64,000 bases of DNA from a virus. The stretch covers positions 62,001 through 126,000 of the IMG/VR virus record IMGVR_UViG_3300031521_000011; one strand, given 5' to 3'. Below, in pieces: positions 32,021-40,792 of the stretch (the first letter of the stretch is position 1; each line of letters begins with the position of its first letter). The notes beneath the pieces were generated by a model. It made no database searches. It had not been told where the DNA came from and saw only the letters and a program-made list of their open reading frames with translations. The position numbers and the translations under genes were made by a program.

Positions 32021-32611
32021 ATGCAAGGTTTTTATGATGCATGCAAGGACAATGGTTTCTTTAACGGCAAAACAAAGATTGCCAGCAATGAAGACGCCAA
32101 AAATGCCCTTAACGGTCTGGATCAAGAGCAAATCGACACTCTGGCACAGGCTTTGGGTGTATTTGGCAAGCAGGCTTCCGACGCAGCCGAGGAAAAGTCT
32201 GTCGAGGATAAAGTGACAGATGCCGCAAAGGCCAAGGCTGAAAAAACAGATAAGCCTGATGACAAAAAGGGCCAGGACAAGAAGGACGCCAAGGCTGACG
32301 AAGAGAAGGCCGACCCCGCCACCAGCGAAACTTCTGAGAAAAAGGCATCAGAAGTGCTGCGTGAAATTCTGACTGAGGGTGCAGAGATGGAAGCACAGAT
32401 TGAAAAAGATGCTTTCGAGCGCGCTGGTGAGATGCTTAAGCAGGCCGGGTACAGCGTGGCCCAGTATGTTTACGGCTTTATTGAAGACGAGAAGATCGCC
32501 ACTGTGATCGCCGATGAGGCTGAGAAGATCGCTTCCGAGGAAGACATGCCGGTCCTGCAGGTCGCACGTGATATCGTTACGGAAATCCTTAGCTCCATTA
32601 CTTCCGAATAA
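32021..32611 (+). CDS. Probable scaffold-like head protein, 196 aa
   Basis: AAAAGGAGG precedes ATG 32021. Residues 60-110 are almost only Lys, Asp, Glu and Ala (low complexity, as in scaffolds), flanked by helical ends. Lys-x-Ala motifs are dense (TKIASN, GKQASD, EKKASE, LKQAGY, EKIATV, EKIASEE). It lies between the protease-like protein and the capsid, the usual place for a scaffold. No sequence family is recognised. Confidence 0.68.
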   Translation: MQGFYDACKDNGFFNGKTKIASNEDAKNALNGLDQEQIDTLAQALGVFGKQASDAAEEKSVEDKVTDAAKAKAEKTDKPDDKKGQDKKDAKADEEKADPATSETSEKKASEVLREILTEGAEMEAQIEKDAFERAGEMLKQAGYSVAQYVYGFIEDEKIATVIADEAEKIASEEDMPVLQVARDIVTEILSSITSE

Positions 32612-32628
32612 TATTCGGAGGTAATGAG

Positions 32629-33675
32629 ATGAGGCGTATGGAGAAGACAGCGGCTTTAAGGGCAAGAAGCATTTCGCAGCTTGCTGATTTCTTGCGCCGT
32701 GACGCCCGGGGTGTTGAAGGTGGCGATGTCGCCAAGGCAATACGGGGTATGTATAGCAAGGAAGGTGAGACTGGGTCTCTCTTCGTAGACGGAGCGAAAT
32801 GGCTTCTGAACAAAACACCCGGAGTTAAGAAACTGAAGCTTGGGCAGAAAATAGACGATGCCACGAGCCGGTACAAAGATTTTGTTATCAAGCATGATCT
32901 TAAGACCGGAAACTACATGGCAGACAAGCTGAAGAATACCAAACTCAAAAATGTATTTGTCGACAAGCGCCAAGTCAAGATGAATTCAGCGCCAAATGAA
33001 CCGGTTGTAAATTATGAGGTTGAAACGCCAAGTCTCCTCTCTCCGGTCCATAAGGCTAAGAAAGCTATTCTACCATTTGCTGGCGCAATGGCAATTTCAG
33101 ATCTTGGGTACAAAGCTATGAACAAAGAGAAGAGCGGTGAGAACATGCCAGGTGATAATGTGAAAAGTGCCAGCCTCATTAATCGGATTGTGGAAGTCGC
33201 AATGGATAAGACGGCTGACGACGCAGGATCCGTATCTAAGCAGGGCGTGGATTCAGACACGTTGCGCGAATTTGCAAAACTCGCTTTTGAGGCTAGTGAG
33301 ATGCTTAAGCAGGCTTCTGCACAGATCAATGCACAAAAGGTGGAGATCAGCAAGTTGGCCCATGAAAGCGGCATGATGGAACTAGCTTTAATTGCAAAAA
33401 CACGCTCCGGCAGGTCTATCGAGCTGGCTGATGATATGCTCGATAAAGGAATCATTAAGGTCGCCGATTATGAGGACAAAATCGACGATATCATGGAGAT
33501 GGATGACAACGCTTTTGGTGTCCTCAATCAAACAGTAGCCTGTATTAAAAAAGAATCTTCTGACAATTACGGCGTTACTGATTTGACTTTTCTCGAAAGA
33601 GATGATACCATAATTACAGAGAAACCAACGATGCAAGAGAGCATCTCTCAGGAAGCTCGTAAAATCAACAGGTGA
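32629..33675 (+). CDS. Probable head/internal protein, 348 aa
   Basis: GGAGG lies seven bases before ATG 32629. The protein starts MRRMEKTAALRARS, is helical and basic in the first half, and has Lys-x-Ala motifs (EKTAAL, VKSASL, DKTADD, LKQASA, SKLAHE, IKVADY). The second half is acidic. It lies in the block just before the capsid genes, probably internal or scaffold-related. No enzyme motif is seen. Confidence 0.68.
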   Translation: MRRMEKTAALRARSISQLADFLRRDARGVEGGDVAKAIRGMYSKEGETGSLFVDGAKWLLNKTPGVKKLKLGQKIDDATSRYKDFVIKHDLKTGNYMADKLKNTKLKNVFVDKRQVKMNSAPNEPVVNYEVETPSLLSPVHKAKKAILPFAGAMAISDLGYKAMNKEKSGENMPGDNVKSASLINRIVEVAMDKTADDAGSVSKQGVDSDTLREFAKLAFEASEMLKQASAQINAQKVEISKLAHESGMMELALIAKTRSGRSIELADDMLDKGIIKVADYEDKIDDIMEMDDNAFGVLNQTVACIKKESSDNYGVTDLTFLERDDTIITEKPTMQESISQEARKINR

Positions 33676-33697
33676 ATATAAAGAGGAGGGTTCAACA

Positions 33698-34198
33698 ATG
33701 GCTATCAGAAATTCGGCTCGTTTCGACGAATACGCATATCGTATCGCCAACGCCAGCCTTGCTGCGGCAGTAGTAACGTCTGGAATCGAGGAAGGCCAGT
33801 GGGTCACATATGATACCGATGGCAACCTTGTAGTCGCAGGCGCTGCATCCGTAAAGGCCTTCATCGCAATCGGTTCCAAGCGTACCGGTCGCGACCAGGT
33901 TTCCGGTAAGGCAATTTCAAAAATCGCATACCTGCACGGTGCTTTCGTGCTGGAGACAAGCAAGTATGACACCAACGGCACATACACCGCTGCCATGACT
34001 CCTTTGAAGCTGGCATCCGGCGGCATCCTGACGCCATGCCTCAGTGTCAATAAGACAGTTGCAAAGACCGGTGTGGCAGGCACAGTTACCGGCGCCGCAT
34101 CTGCAACAGATATCCCTGCTCTTGACATTGAACATGTCGTGGCTTATGCCATCGGTGCCCCATCCACTGACGGTTACCTCAAAATCATCTCGGCGTAA
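33698..34198 (+). CDS. Probable capsid decoration protein, 166 aa
   Basis: AGAGGAGGG precedes ATG 33698. It is a small beta-rich protein (VVTSGIEEGQWVTYD, FIAIGSKRTGRDQV, TAAMTPLKLASGG) with Gly/Thr/Ala composition, typical of head decoration or stabilisation proteins encoded next to the capsid gene. Position, just before the major capsid gene, supports this; the family match is by pattern only. Confidence 0.6.
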   Translation: MAIRNSARFDEYAYRIANASLAAAVVTSGIEEGQWVTYDTDGNLVVAGAASVKAFIAIGSKRTGRDQVSGKAISKIAYLHGAFVLETSKYDTNGTYTAAMTPLKLASGGILTPCLSVNKTVAKTGVAGTVTGAASATDIPALDIEHVVAYAIGAPSTDGYLKIISA

Positions 34199-34242
34199 TA
34201 GCCGAAACAGCAAGTAAAATATTTGAAGAGGAGTGAAAAACC

Positions 34243-35241
34243 ATGGCAGGACTTATGAGAATCAAAACGGCTGCTGAGACATCAGAGGCTGATTATAATC
34301 TGGCCAAGCTGCTGGATATGCCCGGTGGGCTGGAAAAAATCGCCCTTGAAAAGCTGCCGCCCTTCATTCGCGAGACCCGCGACTACGAGGCATTCGGCCG
34401 CAAAATCCTTCTGGTGCACAACGTCACATCTGAGGAACTGCACCTGATCAACGGCGAGCCATACATGTACTACAACAAGGACATGAACTCGCACGCCGCG
34501 TTCTACGGCGACGATGGTCAGGCCCCCAGGCTGCAGATCGAAGGCGACGGCGTGAACGTCGGTATCATGACAATCATGTCCGATGACACGACCATCCACC
34601 TGAAGCGGCTGCTCGTGCAGAAATTCAACTACCTTGAGCGTGTCCGTGAGCTTTCAGCCCAGGCCATGTCTAAGGCTGAGGACAGCAAAATCATCGAGCT
34701 GGTTGAGCGCCTGTTGCTCGGCAATGGCTCCACCACAGCGCCCCAGTTCACTGATCAGGTCGTCACCACAAATGACGATGCGCTGCTCAAGTCCCATCTG
34801 GTTGCGCTGAAAAAGACACAGTCCCAGTGGAACGTGCCGACAGCCTGTTTCGTAATGCATCAGAGCCGCATTGAAGACATCCTGCTGTGGGCCGCAACCG
34901 AAATCGATCAGCTCACCCAGCGCGAGATGCTCGAATCCGGCGTGAAGTATCAACTGTGGGGTTCCGTGAAGCTTATCACTTCTCCGATCATTCCTAAGGA
35001 TACCGTGTATTCCTTCTCCGAGCCTGAGTTCGTCGGCCGCATGCCCATCCTGAAGGACCTGACCATCCGCCTGACCGAGGTCACCAACAAACTCGAAAAG
35101 GGCCTGTTCATGTTTGAAAAAGCCGTCGGCAAGCTCATCCTCGACTTCGACCACAAGTCCAGCATCAAGATCGCCATCGTAGTTGCCGACAGCGTGGTAG
35201 CCCGCGACGTCAGCGCATCTGGCTCATACGGCGCTCTGTAA
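34243..35241 (+). CDS. Major capsid protein (HK97 fold, by position and pattern)
   Basis: The 332-residue protein starts MAGLMRIKTAAETSEA, with a Lys-x-Ala motif near the N-terminus that may be a processing site, and EKIALEKLPPF follows. The rest fits a phage capsid protein: an acidic helical part, LHLINGEPYMYYN, a P-domain-like stretch (FVMHQSRIEDILLWAATEID) and the end KLILDFDHKSSIKIAIVVADSVVARDVS. Codons in this gene are richer in GC at third positions than its neighbours, suggesting high expression. It follows the decoration protein and is followed by a terminator and a new promoter, as expected for the most abundant product. Confidence 0.8.
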   Translation: MAGLMRIKTAAETSEADYNLAKLLDMPGGLEKIALEKLPPFIRETRDYEAFGRKILLVHNVTSEELHLINGEPYMYYNKDMNSHAAFYGDDGQAPRLQIEGDGVNVGIMTIMSDDTTIHLKRLLVQKFNYLERVRELSAQAMSKAEDSKIIELVERLLLGNGSTTAPQFTDQVVTTNDDALLKSHLVALKKTQSQWNVPTACFVMHQSRIEDILLWAATEIDQLTQREMLESGVKYQLWGSVKLITSPIIPKDTVYSFSEPEFVGRMPILKDLTIRLTEVTNKLEKGLFMFEKAVGKLILDFDHKSSIKIAIVVADSVVARDVSASGSYGAL

Positions 35242-35261
35242 TCCATAGCGAAACGCCTTTT

Positions 35262-35293
35262 AGGGGTAGGGTAGTTAGTACCCTGCCCCTTTA
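35262..35293 (+). terminator. Hairpin after the major capsid gene
   Basis: A 12-bp stem (AGGGGTAGGGTA with TACCCTGCCCCT, one G-U) is followed by a short TTTA. It would stop or reduce transcription after the capsid gene, giving it extra mRNA relative to the downstream neck genes. Confidence 0.7.
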
Positions 35294-35302
35294 GAGTATA
35301 AT
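35275..35302 (+). promoter_or_regulatory. Promoter-like -10 with weak -35
   Basis: Perfect TATAAT at 35297-35302 with TTAGTA (35275-35280) 16 bases upstream, 15 bases before ATG 35317. The -35 overlaps the hairpin. Confidence 0.5.
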
Positions 35303-35316
35303 GAGGAGGAAATGTC

Positions 35317-35973
35317 ATGGACCAGATTATCGAGATCTTCATTGAGAACCTTACGGACAATGTACATATTATTCTCGGTAAGCATATGTACAATAAGAAC
35401 AAGGTGTACCGGATCCTCATCACTGAGCGGCAGTATAAATGGTTACTTGAGCAGAACCTTATAAGCGTGCGGCTTATTTCTGCGCAGAATCTCAAGACCA
35501 AGAAGCTTCTCTTCCCAACGCAGGCCCTGTTGACAGCGCCAACGTCGATAGAGGAATTTGTTGAGCAGCTTGGTGACTTCGAGGTTGTTGACCGCACTGA
35601 GACCATCGACCCGGCGCACATCGTAGAAGATTGCAGCATGGAATATGTCCCTGATGCATCACAGGACGCTATCACCGAGCACAGCAAAGGCACAGAGTCG
35701 CCAGAGGCGCCAGCAACCTCCAATGACACTACTGAGATCGTAGAGGCTCCTGAGGGCTCACAGAGCGTCACAGAGGATGTAGAGTCCGAGCATCAGGAAG
35801 AAATCATAGATACGCCTCCGGCTACTGAACCAGTCGGCGAGGAAAAACCGCTTGATTCAGCAGCCGATTTACCGGAAGTCAAAACAAAAAGGGAGTATCA
35901 TAGAGGAACTCCTGAAGAAATTGCAGCCAAGAAAGCTGCCAAGGCTGCCAAGGAAACCGTTAAGGCTGAGTAA
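35317..35973 (+). CDS. Probable neck/head protein with acidic disordered tail, 218 aa
   Basis: GAGGAGG precedes ATG 35317. Residues 1-85 are folded (IIEIFIENLTDNVHIILGK, KVYRILITERQYKWLLEQ). From 85 on it is acidic and Pro/Ser/Thr-rich, ending in a basic Lys/Ala helix (EEIAAKKAAKAAKETVKAE). Position after the capsid suggests a head or neck role. No family recognised. Confidence 0.68.
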   Translation: MDQIIEIFIENLTDNVHIILGKHMYNKNKVYRILITERQYKWLLEQNLISVRLISAQNLKTKKLLFPTQALLTAPTSIEEFVEQLGDFEVVDRTETIDPAHIVEDCSMEYVPDASQDAITEHSKGTESPEAPATSNDTTEIVEAPEGSQSVTEDVESEHQEEIIDTPPATEPVGEEKPLDSAADLPEVKTKREYHRGTPEEIAAKKAAKAAKETVKAE

Positions 35974-35993
35974 TGTGATTGGGGGCGAGCGTC

Positions 35994-36512
35994 ATGGCTG
36001 ATGAATTTTGGGACAGATTCGATGACATTCAGAAAGCGCGGCTTACGAATGATGATAAGACCGGCTTGATAGATATGTTCCGCGTTCAGATCTTTGACTT
36101 TGATGCGACTCTAAATATTCTCAACGGAAAGAAGTTGGAATTCACCGATGCTGCCGTGAAGATGTTTCTTGACCGCGCGATTAGAGATATCAACAAAGGC
36201 TCTCCGCCAACCAAATATACAATATTCGATTTTCCTGCAGACCAGGATGGCCTGCTGATATCTGGCGCCGCAATGTTTTCTTTAATGGCAGATGGTATCC
36301 TTCAGCTCAGGAATCAATATCAAGCGCAGGATTCTGGGTTGACGATGGGTATGTTCCAAAAGAGCGGCCAATACCAGCAATGGGCAGCCTTTCTACTGCA
36401 GCCGTACTTTGAGGATCGCGCTGAGTTCAAGCGCGGCATAATTATGAGAAGTGCCGGCTCTGGCTTCGTTGGCATCGGGTCCGAGTTTGGGTACAGAAAC
36501 GGCGGGTATTAA
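35994..36512 (+). CDS. Probable head-tail connector protein, 172 aa
   Basis: I chose ATG 35994, behind GGGGGCGAG; the upstream TTG lies inside that site. The protein is helical and acidic, with FPADQDGLLISGAAMFSLM and a hydrophobic helix, then a Gly-rich C-terminus (SGFVGIGSEFGYRNGGY). Proteins of this size at this position in myoviruses form the connector between portal and tail. The next gene starts one base after its stop. Confidence 0.62.
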   Translation: MADEFWDRFDDIQKARLTNDDKTGLIDMFRVQIFDFDATLNILNGKKLEFTDAAVKMFLDRAIRDINKGSPPTKYTIFDFPADQDGLLISGAAMFSLMADGILQLRNQYQAQDSGLTMGMFQKSGQYQQWAAFLLQPYFEDRAEFKRGIIMRSAGSGFVGIGSEFGYRNGGY

Positions 36513-36513
36513 A

Positions 36514-37299
36514 ATGCTGAGTATAGCAAGTATTTCCGTTTTCAATACTCTCAGCACGGATTTCCTGCTCGTTAAGTTCGATATTACACCAACACAGGAA
36601 TCGGTGAATGACTATACCTTCAATATCTACAGGTCTCTGAGTCCAGAAGATACTTCCATGTTCTTCTGCATTGCTCACAACATAACAGAGACGCAGTATG
36701 AAGATCATGGCGTTAACCTAATGCGATTCGATACGAATTATTACTATAAGGTTAGAGCCAACAATGTCAACACTGGTGAGTCCGTCATGAGCAATTGTTA
36801 CGGTCACCTTTATCACACGGAGCCGGATAATTTGGCATTTATCATGCTCTATGAAAACCAGAGGCTCCTGGAGCTCATCAATAATGATCCGGTATCTGTG
36901 CTCTTAAAGAGGAGACTTGGCGTAAGATGCAGCAACTGCTGGGACTCAGTCAGGAAACAAGCAAGGCTTGCGGATTGCCCTGTATGTTATGGAACAGGAG
37001 TTGTTGGCGGATATTCCGCAGCGATATCAATAAGGATTGGATATCTCACTCCATTTCCTGGGCAGCAGATGGGTATCAACACAGACCGCGTAAGTGTGGA
37101 AGAGGCTCCCGTAACTGCATGGACTACAAATTATCCGATTCTTCAGCCAGATGATGTAATCGTTGACTCCACGCATAATTATCGATTTGAAATTGATGAT
37201 ATGCGGCCAATTTATAAGAATCAGAAAATGCTGATTCGCCAGACATTCACGATGCATCGTGTACCGGCAACCGATGTGATATTCACATTACCGGTATAG
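36514..37299 (+). CDS. Neck/tail protein with fibronectin-III-like domain and zinc site, 261 aa
   Basis: The true start is ATG 36514, one base after the previous stop; GGCGGG is seven bases upstream. Residues 1-100 have a fibronectin-III-like pattern (FLLVKFDITPTQES, YTFNIYRSLS, YYYKVRANNVNTGE). A zinc site follows (CSNCWDSV and CPVCYGTG). The rest is beta-rich. Such Ig-like plus zinc proteins are common structural parts of myovirus necks; the exact role is not known. Confidence 0.65.
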   Translation: MLSIASISVFNTLSTDFLLVKFDITPTQESVNDYTFNIYRSLSPEDTSMFFCIAHNITETQYEDHGVNLMRFDTNYYYKVRANNVNTGESVMSNCYGHLYHTEPDNLAFIMLYENQRLLELINNDPVSVLLKRRLGVRCSNCWDSVRKQARLADCPVCYGTGVVGGYSAAISIRIGYLTPFPGQQMGINTDRVSVEEAPVTAWTTNYPILQPDDVIVDSTHNYRFEIDDMRPIYKNQKMLIRQTFTMHRVPATDVIFTLPV

Positions 37300-37310
37300 G
37301 AGGAGGCCAC

Positions 37311-37925
37311 ATGCCAAATACACCAGTTCAAACTGTTCACGGCAAAAGTGTTGATATAGAATATTATATCGAGCAGTCATTCGTTCTATCTTTGCGGGAA
37401 ATTTTCAAAAACATGGATTTAGATTTTCCGTATGATGACGATGATGTTCTTACCCAGGTTTTGATAAGCTCTAATTTTCCGGAAGGTGAAGTACCCCTGA
37501 AGCTGCCCAATATCATTGTTGAGGGTATCTCTTATGAATTTTCGGAAACGAGTTTGAATAACAACTACTTGGATGATATAATGGAGGCAGGAGTGGTTGT
37601 AGGGTGGCGTTATGCCACATACATTCTGTTTAGCGCAACCATTACATGCATTGCGGAAAAGGACGGTGCAGCGAAGAATCTTGCAAATAAGGTTCTGAAC
37701 TACATAAAGTTCGACGCAAGAGAAATTTTTTCAGATGCATGCGCAATGGATATCAAGTCAGCGAGAAAGAGTCCAGGCGGATACAGAAGGAATTTACCGC
37801 AGAATTCATTCTCCCACTCAGTAAGTCTCTCTGGAGTTCTGCCATGGATTGGTGAAATCAGACCAATCAACCCAATTATCCTTGGTAAGATTTCAGTGAC
37901 AATTAAGGCAAGTCTGCCAACATGA
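37311..37925 (+). CDS. Probable neck/tail-terminator protein, 204 aa
   Basis: GGAGGAGG precedes ATG 37311. The protein is mixed alpha/beta with long acidic start (FPYDDDD) and the stretch YATYILFSATITCIAEKDGAAKNLANKVLNY, typical of tail terminator or neck proteins just before the sheath gene. The assignment is by position and pattern. Confidence 0.6.
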   Translation: MPNTPVQTVHGKSVDIEYYIEQSFVLSLREIFKNMDLDFPYDDDDVLTQVLISSNFPEGEVPLKLPNIIVEGISYEFSETSLNNNYLDDIMEAGVVVGWRYATYILFSATITCIAEKDGAAKNLANKVLNYIKFDAREIFSDACAMDIKSARKSPGGYRRNLPQNSFSHSVSLSGVLPWIGEIRPINPIILGKISVTIKASLPT

Positions 37926-37948
37926 CCAAATAAAGAGAGGTGCGAAAA

Positions 37949-39520
37949 ATGTATAGGGAACCTGCAGTACGTTTGCGCCAGAAGCTTAACCCCGAGTATG
38001 TCCTGGGATCCAGCCCGAATTTGATCCCCGTCATCATGGGTTCAGGCGCTACGCAGTTCAAGAAAACCCAAGCGATGAAAAGGGGTAGCGATCTTTATGA
38101 CGTACTTCCTTCTGATGCTGTAGTCTCCATGCTGACTGTCGGTAACTCAAGTGGTGTTGCCGATTACTCTTCATCGAATGACTTTACCAAGGTGACGCCA
38201 AACATCTTGCATTGGGGCAAGCTGGCAACAAGCGGAACAGTCGTATCCGCCACAGATACAACAGTTGTCCTCGCCACGACTGATTCAGCCGTAGATGACT
38301 TCTATAATGACAAAAAAATTGTCATTGTGAATGGCGTTGGCGCAGGCCAGACAAGGGTAATCACCAATTATGTCGGATCGACAAAGGCCGCCACCGTCGT
38401 CGCCTGGACCGTGAATCCTGATGCTACATCGGAGTATGAAATCTGGACTAACTCGGTGAAGGAACCTGAAATGGGAGATGTTTACTATGTCACATATGTG
38501 GCCGGTCCTGAATCCGACCAGTATGAGCCAAAGTTCGTCTCCAGCCCAGAAGAAGTAGAGGAGTTGTACGGTCCGGAGCTCAAATACGAAAACGGACTGA
38601 TCAATCCTGTTGTAGTTGGAGCAAAGTGCGCTCTCGCAAATCGTGCAAGCATTATCTGCATATTGCAGGTGGCCCTTGCCGGTTCCACAGTGGCCGTCAC
38701 TGACTATGAAAAGGCCTTCACGGAATATCTGGCTCATATGACATACGCATATCGCATAATTCCCATGGACCTCAGCACTACCATAGGCGAAGCCGCAGTG
38801 GCGTATGTTCGCCAGATGTCTGATCCGGAAGAGAAGATGGAATGCAAGACCATGATAGGCGTTGTTCATTCATCTACAACACATGCCGAGCTTATGACAA
38901 ACATCGGCGCTTACGCTGCAGCCTTTGGCGAGAAGCGTCTGATGATTCCTTATCCAGACAAGGCTACGAAGAAGCTCAGCGATGGCAACATATATGAACT
39001 TCCGGCCCCATACCTGCTTGCGGCTTATGCCGGCAAACAGTCTTCTCAGCCAATCGAGCAATCGATGACGAACAGTACGCTCGACGGCTTCATCACCCTT
39101 AAGGGTGTTAAGATGTCTCGTGCGCAAAAGAACCTTCTCGCAGAAAAAGGTGTTATGCTGCTGGAGCAGGCATCTCCCGGATTCCCAATCACGGTGCGCG
39201 ATGCATTGACGACAGACATGTCCAGCATCCAGACGCGCCAGGATATGGTTGTGTCCATCGTAGACTTTGCCAGCAAGTATATCCGTGATGTACTCGCTCC
39301 GTATATCGGCCCGACGAATACAACGACAGAAACCATCACCCGTATGAGAGGTTCTGTCAACACCGCTATCGCAGTGCTCGTGAGCATGCAAGTCCTGACG
39401 GGTGGCAGGATCACAGATATCTACCGGGATAGCCTGAGTCCAGACACCATCATTGTGAAGATCTCGGTTGATGTTCCATACCCCTGCAACTATATCGATG
39501 TTGACCTGTTCGTCAACTAA
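37949..39520 (+). CDS. Contractile tail sheath protein
   Basis: The outer tail sheath contracts on infection. The 523-residue protein has a sheath layout: an N-terminal part (PAVRLRQKLNPEYVLGSS, YVTYVAGPES), a central alpha/beta domain (PEEVEELYGPELKYENG, ILQVALAG), and the C-terminal assembly part (QTRQDMVVSIVDFASKYIRDVLAPYIG, RMRGSVNTAIAVLVSM, IIVKISVDVPYPCNYI). The start is ATG 37949, behind GAGAGGTG; the GTG at 37940 is in that site. It is followed by the tail tube gene. Confidence 0.87.
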   Translation: MYREPAVRLRQKLNPEYVLGSSPNLIPVIMGSGATQFKKTQAMKRGSDLYDVLPSDAVVSMLTVGNSSGVADYSSSNDFTKVTPNILHWGKLATSGTVVSATDTTVVLATTDSAVDDFYNDKKIVIVNGVGAGQTRVITNYVGSTKAATVVAWTVNPDATSEYEIWTNSVKEPEMGDVYYVTYVAGPESDQYEPKFVSSPEEVEELYGPELKYENGLINPVVVGAKCALANRASIICILQVALAGSTVAVTDYEKAFTEYLAHMTYAYRIIPMDLSTTIGEAAVAYVRQMSDPEEKMECKTMIGVVHSSTTHAELMTNIGAYAAAFGEKRLMIPYPDKATKKLSDGNIYELPAPYLLAAYAGKQSSQPIEQSMTNSTLDGFITLKGVKMSRAQKNLLAEKGVMLLEQASPGFPITVRDALTTDMSSIQTRQDMVVSIVDFASKYIRDVLAPYIGPTNTTTETITRMRGSVNTAIAVLVSMQVLTGGRITDIYRDSLSPDTIIVKISVDVPYPCNYIDVDLFVN

Positions 39521-39548
39521 TAAAAACAACTGGAAGGCGGTTTTATAA

Positions 39549-40199
39549 ATGGGTTTAGAGCAAGGTACAGTAATGCCCTCAGTACCCGGAAGCAATGGTC
39601 TTAATGTCGGAAGCACATCTTATGGTGCTGGTATAAATAACTGGGCTTTCAAGAATTCACATGTTCCCGACCCGAATGTGAATCCAAGCCGATTCATGTC
39701 AGCTGGACGCTGCGTGGTATACGCTCAAACATCATCAGGGCGGACAGCCGGAAAGACTCCTGAACTGGGATCGTTCGTTCCGATCGGTTTGATTCAAGCC
39801 TATTCGTGGACTGAACAACGCCAGATCGACATGCTGTTCGAGCTTGGCTCCGAACTGCCATACCTCGTCCCTGGTCGTACAACCGGCCAGATTGCCATCA
39901 CCAGAATGCTGATGCACGGCCGCGACCTTGCCAACGTTCTGTATGGCGCAACAGATCAGCTCAGCAAGAATACCTGGATCAGGTCCCTAAAGGATATCGC
40001 TACTCCTCTGAACCTGATGTTTGCGGCTTTTGCCAACTCCACAACGCAGGATACGGCAGCCAACGGCGTATTCTCCAGGGTATTCTCACATGCCTGGATC
40101 AATTCGCGCAGTGAGCAAATCGGCGCAGGTCAGACGGTTATCGGCGAAAACTGCAGTCTGATCTATGAAGATATCCTCAGCGTTGAGCTCTTCAAATAA
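39549..40199 (+). CDS. Tail tube protein
   Basis: The 216-residue protein stands directly after the sheath and before a strong terminator, as in all contractile phages. It has the beta pattern of tube proteins (RCVVYAQTSSG, AYSWTEQRQIDMLFEL, GQTVIGENCSLIYEDILSVEL). It forms the rigid inner tube around which the sheath sits. AAGGCGG precedes ATG 39549. Confidence 0.8.
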   Translation: MGLEQGTVMPSVPGSNGLNVGSTSYGAGINNWAFKNSHVPDPNVNPSRFMSAGRCVVYAQTSSGRTAGKTPELGSFVPIGLIQAYSWTEQRQIDMLFELGSELPYLVPGRTTGQIAITRMLMHGRDLANVLYGATDQLSKNTWIRSLKDIATPLNLMFAAFANSTTQDTAANGVFSRVFSHAWINSRSEQIGAGQTVIGENCSLIYEDILSVELFK

Positions 40200-40217
40200 C
40201 ATTCAATCCGATTTGAA

Positions 40218-40248
40218 AAGGGATGCGGAAAGACCGCATCCCTTTTTT
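40218..40248 (+). terminator. Rho-independent terminator after the tail tube gene
   Basis: An 11-bp stem (AAGGGATGCGG with CCGCATCCCTT) with a 5-base loop ends in a run of T. Confidence 0.9.
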
Positions 40249-40251
40249 GTG

Positions 40252-40280
40252 TTGTACAAAAAAAATGTATACTATATAAT
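40252..40280 (+). promoter_or_regulatory. Sigma-70-type promoter for the tail operon
   Basis: TTGTAC (40252-40257), 17-base spacer, perfect TATAAT (40275-40280), just after the tube terminator and 30 bases before the chaperone gene. Confidence 0.7.
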
Positions 40281-40310
40281 GAGTATCGAAACTAAGATGG
40301 AGGTACTACA

Positions 40311-40763
40311 ATGGAAAAAGACAATATCGTCCCGATTGAAAGGAAACCGATCACAAGTGACCTAGATGCTATATTCGATGCCCTCATCCTGAAAGGTACG
40401 CTGGAGATGGAGGAAACGATTTTCCCCGGCTTTCTCTTGAAGGTGAAACCATTGGATGCAGCGGAAACATTGGCTGCCGAATCAGCCATAACTTTTGTGG
40501 ACTCCGCTCGTGATATCGTATTTCGGGCGCGTATGGTCAGCGTTCTTGCCCGTGCAACCATTTCCATTAATAGCAATCCTATCGAGCTTCCGAATTTGGA
40601 TGAAAAAGAAAATGACACCCGACGTCGTGAACTTCATATAAAATTCATGAAGCTGCCGCCGAATCGTGTCGAGGACTGCTATTCTTTCTACAGGAGAGTT
40701 CAAATCAAGCAGGATGAGATTTACAGCGCTCCTGTGATTGCGGAACAAGTCAAAAATTTTTAG
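40311..40763 (+). CDS. Tail assembly chaperone (short form)
   Basis: The 150-residue protein lies between tail tube and tape measure, the standard place for the chaperone pair that coats the tape measure before tube polymerisation. GGAGG precedes ATG 40311. It is acidic in the first half and ends SAPVIAEQVKNF. The last codons form a slippery site (40754-40760), and the next frame (-1) is open without a break, so some ribosomes should extend it into the downstream frame. Confidence 0.75.
   Translation: MEKDNIVPIERKPITSDLDAIFDALILKGTLEMEETIFPGFLLKVKPLDAAETLAAESAITFVDSARDIVFRARMVSVLARATISINSNPIELPNLDEKENDTRRRELHIKFMKLPPNRVEDCYSFYRRVQIKQDEIYSAPVIAEQVKNF
40754..40760 (+). promoter_or_regulatory. 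Programmed -1 ribosomal frameshift site
   Basis: A-AAT-TTT (heptamer AAATTTT) is read in frame just before the TAG stop of the short chaperone. A shift back by one base gives AAA-TTT and continues through 40793-41176 without a stop. Downstream is CCCCTTGGGG (40767-40776) and a 6-bp hairpin GAGCAC-A-GTGCTC (40786-40798). The fusion would be 288 residues. Confidence 0.75.
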
Positions 40764-40792
40764 GCACCCCTTGGGGCATAATAAAGAGCACA

